64,000 bases of DNA, taken from Bacillota bacterium. Lineage in GTDB: Bacteria > Bacillota > Clostridia > Acetivibrionales > DSM-1351. The position numbers were made by a program, and so were the translations under genes. Of this stretch, positions 56,346-64,000 are shown one piece after another; the stretch's first letter is position 1, and each line of letters starts with the position of its first letter. The DNA lies in contig JAEWSZ010000061.1 in assembly GCA_023397905.1 (NCBI GenBank), positions 1 through 64,000 of the forward strand, given 5' to 3'. Below the pieces are notes generated by a model, which searched no databases, was not told the DNA's origin, and was given only the letters and a program-made list of their open reading frames with translations.

Positions 56346-57311
56346 TTAGTTCCATTTGATAATACATGCCCCGGATGTTAACCCCGCGCCAAAAGCACTG
56401 AGAAATATAACCTTATTATCAAGCATGTTATTTCTGTTCAGTTCATCCAACAACAGCGGAACACTGGCAGAAGAGGTATTTCCGTATTTTTCAATATTGG
56501 TTGGGAATTTATCGACAGGTTGTTCAAGTCTGGTGCGGACAGCCTCAATTATTCTCTTGTTAGCCTGGTGGAGAATGAAATAATCTATGTCATTTACTGA
56601 AATACCTGTTTTTTTTGTAAGAAAATCGACATCCGACTTCACAGCCGATATTGCAAATTTGTATATTTCCTGTCCATTCATTTTTATAGCCGGAGAGCTT
56701 TGCCCATCACCAAAAAAGTAATTATTGCTGCTTATTCCAGGTATATATAAATTGCCGACCTGCCCCCTGGTTGTCAATCTTATTCCCAATAAGCTGCTGC
56801 CCTCCGATAAGACCACAGCACCCGCCCCATCTCCAAAAAGCACGCAAGTCGATCTGTCCTGCCAGTCCACAAGCTTGGATATTGCGTCAGCACTTACTAT
56901 CAGAATTTTTTTAATTCTTTGTGCCATAAAATATGTATTCGCAATCTCCAGGGCGTAAATAAAGCCGGAACAAGCGGCATTTATGTCATATGATACACAA
57001 TTGGCCTCAATTCCAGCTTGAATTATGCTTGCAAGTGATGGCGAAAAAAAGTCGCCGTGTACTGTTGAGCAAATAATAAGGTCCAGGTCCTCCGCAGCCG
57101 TATCAGCCTTTTCCAAAGCTCTTTTTGCAGCTGAAACAGCCAGATCGCTAATACGCTCCCGGCCGCACAGCCGCCGCTGTTCAATTCCGGTTCTGGAAAC
57201 AATCCAATCATTATTTGTATCAATAAAATTGCTGAATTCGTCATTATTAACAACTAATGAAGGAACCGCACTGCCGGTTCCAATAACATTAAAGTTCATA
57301 AACTCCTCCAT
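56346..57311 (-). CDS. 3-oxoacyl-ACP synthase III (FabH-like)
   Basis: 321 residues. The Cys-His-Asn triad is intact: DINAACSGF, LHQANKRII and YGNTSSASVP. AAGGAG lies six bases before the first ATG; a second start (57299, MNFNVIG) with GGAGG is equally plausible. It is the first biosynthetic gene after agrD, 11 bases away. It could make a special short or branched acyl primer for the assembly line, or supply the acid used by the FAAL. The role is inferred. Confidence 0.9.
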   Translation of the reverse strand: MEEFMNFNVIGTGSAVPSLVVNNDEFSNFIDTNNDWIVSRTGIEQRRLCGRERISDLAVSAAKRALEKADTAAEDLDLIICSTVHGDFFSPSLASIIQAGIEANCVSYDINAACSGFIYALEIANTYFMAQRIKKILIVSADAISKLVDWQDRSTCVLFGDGAGAVVLSEGSSLLGIRLTTRGQVGNLYIPGISSNNYFFGDGQSSPAIKMNGQEIYKFAISAVKSDVDFLTKKTGISVNDIDYFILHQANKRIIEAVRTRLEQPVDKFPTNIEKYGNTSSASVPLLLDELNRNNMLDNKVIFLSAFGAGLTSGACIIKWN

Positions 57312-57322
57312 TTGAAACTCCT

Positions 57323-57484
57323 TTATTTTGCATGTACTTTTTTAATTTTTTTAAGCTCCCCTGGAACTTCCGGCTGATAAAAAAACAAAAAACATGCCGT
57401 ACTGACCGATATGCTTGCAGCACATAGAACAAATGCCGCAAAAACTCCCATACTCCTGTTAATCAACCATGATAATTTTCTCAT
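57323..57484 (-). CDS. agrD: AgrD-type autoinducer precursor peptide
   Basis: 53 codons, starting MRKLSWLINRSMGVF and ending LKKIKKVHAK. The ATG at 57482-57484 lies inside the last 26 bases of agrB in another frame, after AGGAAGG. It has the three parts of AgrD: an N-terminal amphipathic helix, the core STACFLFF, and a charged tail starting YQPEVPGELKK, which corresponds to DEPEVPKEL of Staphylococcus AgrD. By that alignment AgrB would cut after the second Phe pair, leaving a peptide ending Cys-Phe-Leu-Phe-Phe closed as a five-residue thiolactone. A shorter start at 57451 is possible but its ribosome site is too close. Confidence 0.88.
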   Translation of the reverse strand: MRKLSWLINRSMGVFAAFVLCAASISVSTACFLFFYQPEVPGELKKIKKVHAK

Positions 57485-58070
57485 TTTCCCGCCTTCCTCT
57501 CTTTGCGATAATTAAAGATACAGCTACGGTTAACATAGCAAATGAAATACTCAAAAATATTATTTTGTCATTTGTAAAATTAATAACTATAACCAGGCTA
57601 AAAAGTACAAATACATTTAAAATTCTTGTCTTTTTTCTAAACGTTATAAATTCTTCTTTAGAGAATGGTTTATTGACGTTATCAACCGGCGCCAGCCAGA
57701 TGATAACCCATGACGCCATAATAGCCAGGGTGATTGTAACTATCTGCAGCAGCGAAGCTTCCAGTCCGGATACCAGCTTTATAACAAAAGTACAGATAGC
57801 CAGCGTTGCAAAAAATGTAATTTGGCACTTCAAATGTGAGCTCGCATGATATCCGCCTGCAAAAGCCCTGAAAGCCATAAATGTAAAAATGTATAAAAGA
57901 ACTATGCTTTCCAGTCCGAAAAGTGCGGAAACAGCAATAGAGACGATAGTCGGAAACACTGCTGAAATTATGTATTCCAACCCGTAAATACACATTTCTT
58001 TTTCTTTTTCACTGATAATTTTATTTTTAAGAAGTGTAGCTGTTACTTTCTTCGATATTTTAGTTATCAT
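57459..58070 (-). CDS. agrB: AgrB-type cysteine peptidase that processes AgrD
   Basis: 203 residues with five or six membrane segments. The AgrB motif FRAFAGGYHASSHLKC carries the catalytic His and Cys. The basic N-terminal region and length fit the family. GAGGAAAAA precedes the ATG. It cuts the C-terminal tail of AgrD and forms the thiolactone at the membrane. Translation of agrD is coupled by overlap. Confidence 0.94.
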   Translation of the reverse strand: MITKISKKVTATLLKNKIISEKEKEMCIYGLEYIISAVFPTIVSIAVSALFGLESIVLLYIFTFMAFRAFAGGYHASSHLKCQITFFATLAICTFVIKLVSGLEASLLQIVTITLAIMASWVIIWLAPVDNVNKPFSKEEFITFRKKTRILNVFVLFSLVIVINFTNDKIIFLSISFAMLTVAVSLIIAKRGRRENEKIIMVD

Positions 58071-58140
58071 TTTTTCCTCACAAATAACTTTTGTTAGGAA
58101 AAATATAACATGTAGCTTTTTATAAATAAATAATTTTTAC

Positions 58141-58170
58141 ATCAATGGTAATTTTTGTGTAATGAGTGGT
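58141..58170 (-). promoter_or_regulatory. putative AgrA (LytTR) operator and agrB promoter
   Basis: On the minus strand two direct 9-mers, ACCACTCAT (58170-58162) and ACCATTGAT (58149-58141), agree at 7 of 9 positions and are separated by exactly 12 bases, the spacing used by LytTR regulators. The second overlaps TTGATG, a possible -35; TATAAA lies 15 bases further on. The site is between the agrC stop and agrB, where positive autoregulation is expected. Not tested. Confidence 0.6.
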
Positions 58171-58174
58171 GACA

Positions 58175-59485
58175 TCAGCAGGCTTTTATGGCAATATTTA
58201 AATAAAAAAGATTATTGTCAGTAAATATATTGATATTGCCTTCGTATTTTTCAATTATATGTTTTATGTTTTTTAATCCAAAACCATGATTTTCGGTGTC
58301 GTACTTTTTTGTTGAAATGACATTATCCTTAATATTTATATCGCCTTGAAATGGATTTACAACCGATATGAATATCTGATTATCTTTATCCAATATTTTT
58401 AGTTTAATCTCTTTTTTAACAGCATTATCGTCAATCCTCAGACATTCGTCAAGTGCATTGTCCAATGCATTTCCGAGTATTATGCATATATCGATGGGAT
58501 CAATATTTAAATCTTCCGCAATCGTTATTTCATGAGTCAGCAAAAATTCATATCTGAGGGCTATTTTTAATTTTTCACTTATTATACTGTCTATTACCAG
58601 ATTACCTGTATTTATCAAAGTTCCCTTGCTTCTTACTTCGTTCGTCAGATCCTGCAAATATTTTTCCATTTCTTCAAATTCATTTAAATCCAGAAAAGTT
58701 TTCAAAACTATCAGATGATTATTCATATCATGCCAGATGCTTCTGATGGATTTGTTATTGTCCAGCATGCGTTTATATTGATCTTGCTGGATTTTCAACT
58801 GTTGCTCCGAGATAATTCTTATCTTGTCCAATTCCGTTATTTTAATAATTTCATCAAATATTATAAATATTGATATGTTGATAAAAATTAGCACCAACAA
58901 TGTAAAAAATATTGGCATCAATTTGCTGGAAGAAAAATTATAATCCTTTATGGCATTAATATCTGCGGAAATAAAGCTTGCTATTGGTACAAAGATTAAT
59001 ATCAGCCAATATTTAAGCGCGATGTTTTCACTCTTTGATTTCTTAAATCTCAATATAGCCTGAAAAATCAGAATCAGCAATATTTTTGATGTCACTGCCG
59101 CCGTTAAATACAGTAAAGGAATATTGACAACATTTTCAAAGGAAATTCCCGAAAATATTGCTATTGAAAAACCGGATATTGCTTCTGTAATTCCCCCGAA
59201 AACAACCACGATAAAACCATAAAAAATTCTAAGGAGAATATTTCCTCTAAACAGAATCAACGCTATTGACAAGTGAAAAACCAGGGAGACCAACATGAAA
59301 TACAAGGATTCCGATATAAAAAAACCGCAGACTACGGCATAGATTAAAGACATGGAAGCGCATAAAATAATCCAGAACTTCTCAAATGCTTTTTCCATAA
59401 TGCCCGATAAGAATTTTATACTAATAATGCAATCAACAATTGATATAATAAAAACAAAAATACAATTCAATATTTTTATGCTCAT
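58175..59485 (-). CDS. agrC: AgrC-type sensor histidine kinase (GHKL)
   Basis: 436 residues. About six membrane segments occupy residues 1-215. A coiled region leads to the phospho-acceptor helix SIWHDMNNHLIVLKTFLDL with His next to Asp, then the GHKL ATPase: NALDNALDEC (N box) and NHGFGLKNIKHIIEKY (G box). This is the HPK10 class that senses peptide lactones. It lies three bases after agrA. Confidence 0.93.
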   Translation of the reverse strand: MSIKILNCIFVFIISIVDCIISIKFLSGIMEKAFEKFWIILCASMSLIYAVVCGFFISESLYFMLVSLVFHLSIALILFRGNILLRIFYGFIVVVFGGITEAISGFSIAIFSGISFENVVNIPLLYLTAAVTSKILLILIFQAILRFKKSKSENIALKYWLILIFVPIASFISADINAIKDYNFSSSKLMPIFFTLLVLIFINISIFIIFDEIIKITELDKIRIISEQQLKIQQDQYKRMLDNNKSIRSIWHDMNNHLIVLKTFLDLNEFEEMEKYLQDLTNEVRSKGTLINTGNLVIDSIISEKLKIALRYEFLLTHEITIAEDLNIDPIDICIILGNALDNALDECLRIDDNAVKKEIKLKILDKDNQIFISVVNPFQGDINIKDNVISTKKYDTENHGFGLKNIKHIIEKYEGNINIFTDNNLFYLNIAIKAC

Positions 59486-59488
59486 AAT

Positions 59489-60187
59489 TTACCCCAAAAC
59501 ATAGTTAGAATATTTTGAATAAAATAGCCTATGTTTCTTTCTGCTTAGTGGTACTTTAATATTTTTACTTAACAAAACATTCTGCTTTTCCACGGCTTTT
59601 ACATGTGCCAGATTAACCATGTAACATCTATGTGATTGGGCAAAATTGAACTTTTCCAGCCTTTCCAATTCATTTGAAAAGGACGAATAGGTTTTATACA
59701 TTGATTCTTTAGTATAAAAGAAAACTTCTCTGCCGTAACTTTCAATATACAAAATTGATGATACATCTATTGAAACCACTTTTGTTCCGCTATTAATGGT
59801 AATCATCTTATTTTGCAGCTCCAGATTATTTACGGCCTTTTTGAATACTTCCATGAACTGGTCGGAAGTTATGGGCTTTAAAAGGTAATGCAACGCGGAT
59901 ACCTTGTAACCGTCGATAGCATAATCCGGATGACTTGTAATAAATATAATGCTTGCTTTTTTGTCGTATTTCCGAATAACTTCTGCCACTTCAATCCCAT
60001 TCATATTTTCCATTTGAATATCAAGAAAAAAAATATTGTAATAGTTTTCATCCTTTACAGATTCTATTAATCTCTCTCCGGAATCAAATGTGGCAATATC
60101 CAGCTTGTAATTACCTTTTAAGCCATTTAAATGTGATAATAATATATTTTGAAATTCTATCTGATCATCACATACTGCTATTCTCAT
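59489..60187 (-). CDS. agrA: AgrA-type LytTR response regulator
   Basis: 232 residues. The receiver domain (1-120) has acid residues in AVCDDQIEF, phospho-acceptor Asp in IFFLDIQMENMNG, and a conserved Lys in LLKPIT. The C-terminal LytTR DNA-binding domain has ILYIESYGREVFFYT and FAQSHRCYMVNLAHVKAV. AGGGGG precedes the ATG. It should activate the promoter in front of agrB and through it probably the whole biosynthetic run. Confidence 0.94.
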   Translation of the reverse strand: MRIAVCDDQIEFQNILLSHLNGLKGNYKLDIATFDSGERLIESVKDENYYNIFFLDIQMENMNGIEVAEVIRKYDKKASIIFITSHPDYAIDGYKVSALHYLLKPITSDQFMEVFKKAVNNLELQNKMITINSGTKVVSIDVSSILYIESYGREVFFYTKESMYKTYSSFSNELERLEKFNFAQSHRCYMVNLAHVKAVEKQNVLLSKNIKVPLSRKKHRLFYSKYSNYVLG

Positions 60188-60533
60188 TTCTGCCCCCTGT
60201 ATAATTTCGTATTACTATTTTATAATTAATTTCTATAAATTTCAATTTTATCCTGCCTTTGGTACTTACATTTTACATTTTTTTAACCAGAAAATAATAC
60301 ATTGATTATACGTCCTGATGGTCATTCTGATATGGGATTAATTCTCTGCCGAAAATAAATAATGCACCATGTAAAAAATCAGTGCTTAAAAAAGCCCGCG
60401 GCAATGCCTGGCTTAATATGTACAGGGTGAATAAGGAAGCAGACATAAAATATTAAAACAATAGGCTGGAAGGTAAATAGACCATTTTTATTTTAAAGGG
60501 GCCGCTGAGCAGCCCCTGTTAATTATTTAATCG
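60188..60533. promoter_or_regulatory. intergenic region: agrA promoter and hairpin after beta-helix gene
   Basis: 346 bases without a gene. On the minus strand TTGAAA (60245-60240) and TAAAAT (60222-60217), 17 bases apart, could drive agrA. At 60497-60517 AGGGGC and GCCCCT form a short hairpin just after the stop of the beta-helix gene and may end its transcript; its T-tract is poor. No LytTR-type repeat was found here. Confidence 0.45.
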
Positions 60534-63500
60534 TTACCAGTTATTGCCGTTACCGATTTTTGTGATTGTAAAGTTCGGGCATCCTGATTGTCCGTAGATT
60601 GGCATAATGCCCGGGTTATTGATCTTAACATTTGTAAAGCTTGCTCCGCCTACAACCGGACCTTGCCCGGATTCAGCCAAAACTACAAGCTTGATGCCAT
60701 AACGGGTAGGATTATTTATATTGATATTTTCCAGGCGGACATTCTGCATTGACAATGCTTCAGGGTACTTGGTCTGGAACATTATACCGTAGTAAACCGG
60801 GTTGTTAATATCAACATTCTTCACAAGAATATTCCTGAAGGGTCTGTCACCGCAGAATAACCAAATCGCTCCGAAATTCTGATAGCCGTTGATCTTGTCG
60901 TCTGCGCCATTGCTTGTATAGAAATCTCCTCCGCATCTGTCCAGTGTTATTCCGTCAAAGACGCAGTCAGTATCCCCAAAGCCAAGTGTGTTGTATCCAA
61001 AGCTCAAGCTGCTGATAGTTATTCCCGGATAGTTTAAGGTGTCGGCACCGTAGAGATTCTGATAGAGATTGTTTGATCCGCCATATACGGCGAAGCATGC
61101 CGCGCGGCGTACACAAACTGCGGTGAGGTTCGTGAACTGGTTGCCTACATTGTAGGAGCCGCCGGCATCAATGGCACTGAACAATGCAAAGGAATCGTCA
61201 CCGCATGCCCTCGCATAACAGTTTGTGATTGTATTATAGGAGGAGCCGTTTGTCATATTGATACCATCCGCAAAGGTGTTCTTAATGCGGCAATTTTTAA
61301 ACGTATTGTATGAAGAGTTGACTCCCCAGTACATGCAAACGAAGTGCTCAATCCATATATTATCAATCGTTACATTCTGCATGCCATTGCCGTCAATGAA
61401 TTTACCGGGTCCGTCCTGCCGGTAAATATAGTTGCCCCAAGCCGACAGGTCTTTGATGGTTGATCCGTTGGCAGAAGAACTGATAGCAAAGCCGACGTCA
61501 GTATTGGATTGGCCCTGAGGAGCTGTGAGTTTAGTCCACCATGGGCCGGCACCGATTATCTGCGTTGCTCTTCCGTAAACGGTGATCTTATTGTTAATTG
61601 TCCAAGTGCCTGCGGGAATAAATATACCTAACTTGGTTGAATCCTGTCTGAAATCTGTGAGTGCCTGCTCGATAGATTTCGTTGCAGAAACCTCTATATA
61701 TTTTGTCGGATCCGGATTTGTAGCTGCAGGAGCTACATTTTCAGTTTCCAGCAAGTCTATATATATCCATGAGACGTCACCGGAATCTTTCTGAATTCTT
61801 ATTTTGGTTCCGGCCGGATATACCTGATCGAGCATCAACTGGGAATCCTCATAGAGCCAGTAAGCAGTTGAGCCTGAGTTATCATACCCCAGCCTGTCAA
61901 GAGTAGTTGGTGTTGCATATACATAAGAGAACTTTGAGGTGACGGTAAAGTTACCTTTGTCAACTCCATTGGCATATACGCTGATGGTTCCCGTAGTATT
62001 TTCAGCAACGGCATTGCGAAGTACAAAGGCGTTTGCAGGAGCAGTAAGTGTGAATTCTACATACTCTCCGTTGGCATCAAGATAAACTGATGAACGCCCT
62101 GAAGCTTCACCTGCAAAGTCGGCAAGCTTATAGTTGGGCTCCAGCCTGGTTCCGTTTGTGGAAACAGCTGAAGACTCAGCTTCAATCACGGTAAATGGCA
62201 TATTGGCACCACGGCCTGAGTATAAACTTGTTGTGCTTACATTATTCGCTTGTTTAATAGGTACTTCGTTAGTATCAGTTGCGATGGTGCAGGTCAGACT
62301 ATAGCTGCCATTTACCGCTGTCCATGTTCCCATGGTGACATTGGTAGAATCACCTACGCCCAAACTGCCTGTATATGAGCCATTATACGTCTGAACAGTA
62401 GCTCCCGAGGAATTTTTGAGCACTAAGGTTATACCATGAGCTCCACCGCCTGAGGCAATATTACCCTGGTTTTTCAGGTTTACTGTAAACGTGACTGTAT
62501 TTCCGCCGCTGGGATTACCTGGTGTCCAGGATACATTTCCTATCAAATCGGAGCTTGGAACCTGGTTTACGACCAATGAACCCGTGGCTGTGTAGTTGTT
62601 GTTTGAATTATCAAGCTCAACCAGCGTATCAGCTTCATCAGCCTTTGCTGTTACGGTATATGAACCGGCATCTTGTCCGCTGAGGGTCACTGAAACATTG
62701 CTTGTTGCACCAATTGGTATAACCGGGGTATTTGCAGTCCCTACCAGAGTATTGCCCAGGTAGAACCTGACATTGGATGCGGCTGCATCGGCCGTTCCGT
62801 TATTTTTAACGTTGGCAGTCAATGTAATGTTATCTGTTTCAATTGGAGAAGTCGGTGACCAGGTTATTCCTGTTATAGTCAGATCAGGATTCGGCGCCTG
62901 AGTTCCATATACTTCAAACTCAGCAATTTGCCCGGCCGGTGCACCTGAATTTGTTGTAATCCTAAGTTGAAGCTCACTCACAGTGGCTGTCAGAGGAATA
63001 GTTACTGTATTACCTGTGGACGGGTTAAAGGTATATACTGCGGCACTGACCAAATTGGTGAAAGTTGATGAGTTCTGGTCATGCCCGAGAACCTGAATGG
63101 TCTGGGTACGTGTTGACCAGGCTGCATCAGGATTTAGTTTCAGTACCACTTGAGAAGTGTTGATATTGGCACCAAAATTGACGGTCAGGGTATTTGGATA
63201 TGATCCGGAATTTCCCTCCCAGTAAGTAGCTGCCAAACCGTCATTGGCATTTGTTGCAACAAATGTGAAAACTGAGGATGATGCGGTAATAGGCTTTCCT
63301 TTAGATTGATTTGTGCCGGCGCTGCCAATGGTCAGAACCTTACTGAGGGAGTTATTGCTTTCATCCGATTCTGTAGTTGCATTTGTGGTATCGGCAGATA
63401 CAGTTATTGTATGTGTTCCATTTGCAGCTGCCCAGGTCCGGTCGGCTGTGATTGTTGAAGTTGCTCCGGCTGCTATTGGAGTATTATTGGTTACAGTTGA

Positions 63501-64000
63501 TACCAGTGAACCATCAACTGTGAAGGTCACAGTTCCGGCTGCTCCTGCTGCAGTACCCTGATTTTTTACTGCTGCACTGAAGGTCACTGCATTTCCGGCA
63601 GCGGGGCTGGCCGGGGTGTAAGTGATATCAGTGACAATAAGGTCTGGAGTTCCGGATGGATTTATGGTCAGATTTTCGGAGTAGCTGTTATTGGATTCAT
63701 TTGATTCTGCGGTTGCATTCGCGGTGTCTACAGCAGCCGATAACGTATGGGTTCCGCTTGTTGCTGTCCAGCTTCCTATTCCTGTAACTGTCAGTGTGGC
63801 ACCGGCTGCTATGGAAGAAGTATCGGTAACAGTTGCAGCCTGTGTGCCGTCAACCTGGAACGTAACAGTTCCGGCTGCTCCTGCTGCAGTGCCCTGATTC
63901 TTTACAACTGCACTGAAGGTCACTGTATTCCCCACAGCCGGACTGGTTGGCGAGTAAGTGATATCAGTTATAATAAGATCCGGTAGACTCACAGATCCCG
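60534..64000 (-). CDS. CARDB-repeat surface protein with carbohydrate-binding and beta-helix domains (start outside window)
   Basis: At least 1155 residues; the frame is open through position 64000, and the GTG at 63992 is probably not the start. Domains in approximate order: two CARDB repeats (PDLIITDITYSPTSPAVGNT, PDLIVTDITYTPASPAAGNA), a discoidin-like beta-sandwich (about 230-365), two more CARDB repeats (starting PDLTITGITWSPTSP and SDLIGNVSWTPGNP), a CBM35/CBM6-like domain (about 600-760), and a right-handed beta-helix (about 770-1152; GTWTINNKITVYGRATQIIG, DGINMTNGSSYNTITNCYAR, CGDDSFALF). The CBM/beta-helix arrangement resembles GH87 alpha-1,3-glucanases, but this is a guess by eye. 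It is probably an exported polysaccharide-binding or -degrading protein. Confidence 0.85.
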   Translation of the reverse strand, partial: GSVSLPDLIITDITYSPTSPAVGNTVTFSAVVKNQGTAAGAAGTVTFQVDGTQAATVTDTSSIAAGATLTVTGIGSWTATSGTHTLSAAVDTANATAESNESNNSYSENLTINPSGTPDLIVTDITYTPASPAAGNAVTFSAAVKNQGTAAGAAGTVTFTVDGSLVSTVTNNTPIAAGATSTITADRTWAAANGTHTITVSADTTNATTESDESNNSLSKVLTIGSAGTNQSKGKPITASSSVFTFVATNANDGLAATYWEGNSGSYPNTLTVNFGANINTSQVVLKLNPDAAWSTRTQTIQVLGHDQNSSTFTNLVSAAVYTFNPSTGNTVTIPLTATVSELQLRITTNSGAPAGQIAEFEVYGTQAPNPDLTITGITWSPTSPIETDNITLTANVKNNGTADAAASNVRFYLGNTLVGTANTPVIPIGATSNVSVTLSGQDAGSYTVTAKADEADTLVELDNSNNNYTATGSLVVNQVPSSDLIGNVSWTPGNPSGGNTVTFTVNLKNQGNIASGGGAHGITLVLKNSSGATVQTYNGSYTGSLGVGDSTNVTMGTWTAVNGSYSLTCTIATDTNEVPIKQANNVSTTSLYSGRGANMPFTVIEAESSAVSTNGTRLEPNYKLADFAGEASGRSSVYLDANGEYVEFTLTAPANAFVLRNAVAENTTGTISVYANGVDKGNFTVTSKFSYVYATPTTLDRLGYDNSGSTAYWLYEDSQLMLDQVYPAGTKIRIQKDSGDVSWIYIDLLETENVAPAATNPDPTKYIEVSATKSIEQALTDFRQDSTKLGIFIPAGTWTINNKITVYGRATQIIGAGPWWTKLTAPQGQSNTDVGFAISSSANGSTIKDLSAWGNYIYRQDGPGKFIDGNGMQNVTIDNIWIEHFVCMYWGVNSSYNTFKNCRIKNTFADGINMTNGSSYNTITNCYARACGDDSFALFSAIDAGGSYNVGNQFTNLTAVCVRRAACFAVYGGSNNLYQNLYGADTLNYPGITISSLSFGYNTLGFGDTDCVFDGITLDRCGGDFYTSNGADDKINGYQNFGAIWLFCGDRPFRNILVKNVDINNPVYYGIMFQTKYPEALSMQNVRLENININNPTRYGIKLVVLAESGQGPVVGGASFTNVKINNPGIMPIYGQSGCPNFTITKIGNGNNW
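63530..63938. repeat. DNA-level repeat of 336 bases encoding CARDB units
   Basis: The stretch starting CAGTTCCGGCTGCTCCTGCT at 63530 recurs almost unchanged at 63866, an offset of 336 bases or 112 codons. It reflects the near-identical first two CARDB modules and points to recent duplication within the gene. Confidence 0.75.

Noticed and set aside
26541..57311. Many open frames of 60-170 codons on the plus strand
   Set aside because: They lie opposite megasynthase domains, lack ribosome sites and resemble no family; they are shadows of the coding strand.
63300..63990. CRISPR array or non-coding tandem repeat
   Set aside because: The repeats are 336 bases apart, in frame, and encode CARDB modules in one continuous protein.

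Overview
The window reads as chromosome of a low-to-moderate-GC Gram-positive bacterium, most likely an anaerobic, polysaccharide-using member of the Clostridia. The grounds are AGGAGG-type ribosome sites, LplB/LplC/YesN-type sugar-uptake modules, lipoprotein binding proteins, an agr-type peptide quorum-sensing system and a large secreted beta-helix protein. The species assignment is inference. I saw no rRNA, tRNA, CRISPR array or mobile element.

Layout. Positions 1-11195 hold two paralogous carbohydrate ABC modules, each made of two permeases and a lipoprotein on the minus strand with a divergent membrane-bound AraC-family sensor-regulator; the first lipoprotein runs off the left edge. Positions 11231-18522 form a minus-strand amino-nitrogen locus: an Lrp-type regulator, an agmatinase-family ureohydrolase, three tandem Rid-family proteins, a polar amino acid ABC transporter and an AbgA-like M20 amidohydrolase. 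Positions 18730-21559 carry two divergent exported proteins (WG repeats; stalk/copper-amine-oxidase-N domain).

Positions 21659-60187 are the centrepiece. All genes lie on the minus strand, so expression runs from high to low coordinates. First comes a complete agr system: agrA, agrC, agrB and a 53-codon agrD that overlaps the end of agrB. A 9-12-9 direct repeat resembling a LytTR binding site sits directly in front of agrB. Next come a ketoacyl-ACP synthase III, a type II thioesterase, and a 3-hydroxyacyl-CoA dehydrogenase, ACP, acyl-CoA dehydrogenase and FkbH set that is the known route to hydroxymalonyl-/methoxymalonyl-ACP (no O-methyltransferase is seen). Then follow three megasynthases of 2520, 4126 and 1892 aa, and finally an MFS exporter, a DUF4097 protein, a nitrilase-family hydrolase, a phosphopantetheinyl transferase and a metallophosphoesterase.

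The assembly line reads FAAL-ACP-KS-AT-DH-KR-ACP / KS-AT-ACP-aminotransferase-C-A(Glu)-PCP-E-C-A(Val)-PCP / C-A(?)-PCP-E-PBP-type thioesterase. The predicted product is a beta-amino (possibly alpha-hydroxy, gamma,delta-unsaturated) fatty acyl group on D-Glu, L-Val and a third D-residue. It would be released, possibly as a macrolactam, by a serine-hydrolase domain of the penicillin-binding-protein type, and its synthesis is probably controlled by cell density. Product and control are inferences; the domains and motifs are read from the sequence.

Positions 60534-64000 hold the C-terminal part of a large protein with CARDB repeats and a beta-helix, which runs off the right edge.
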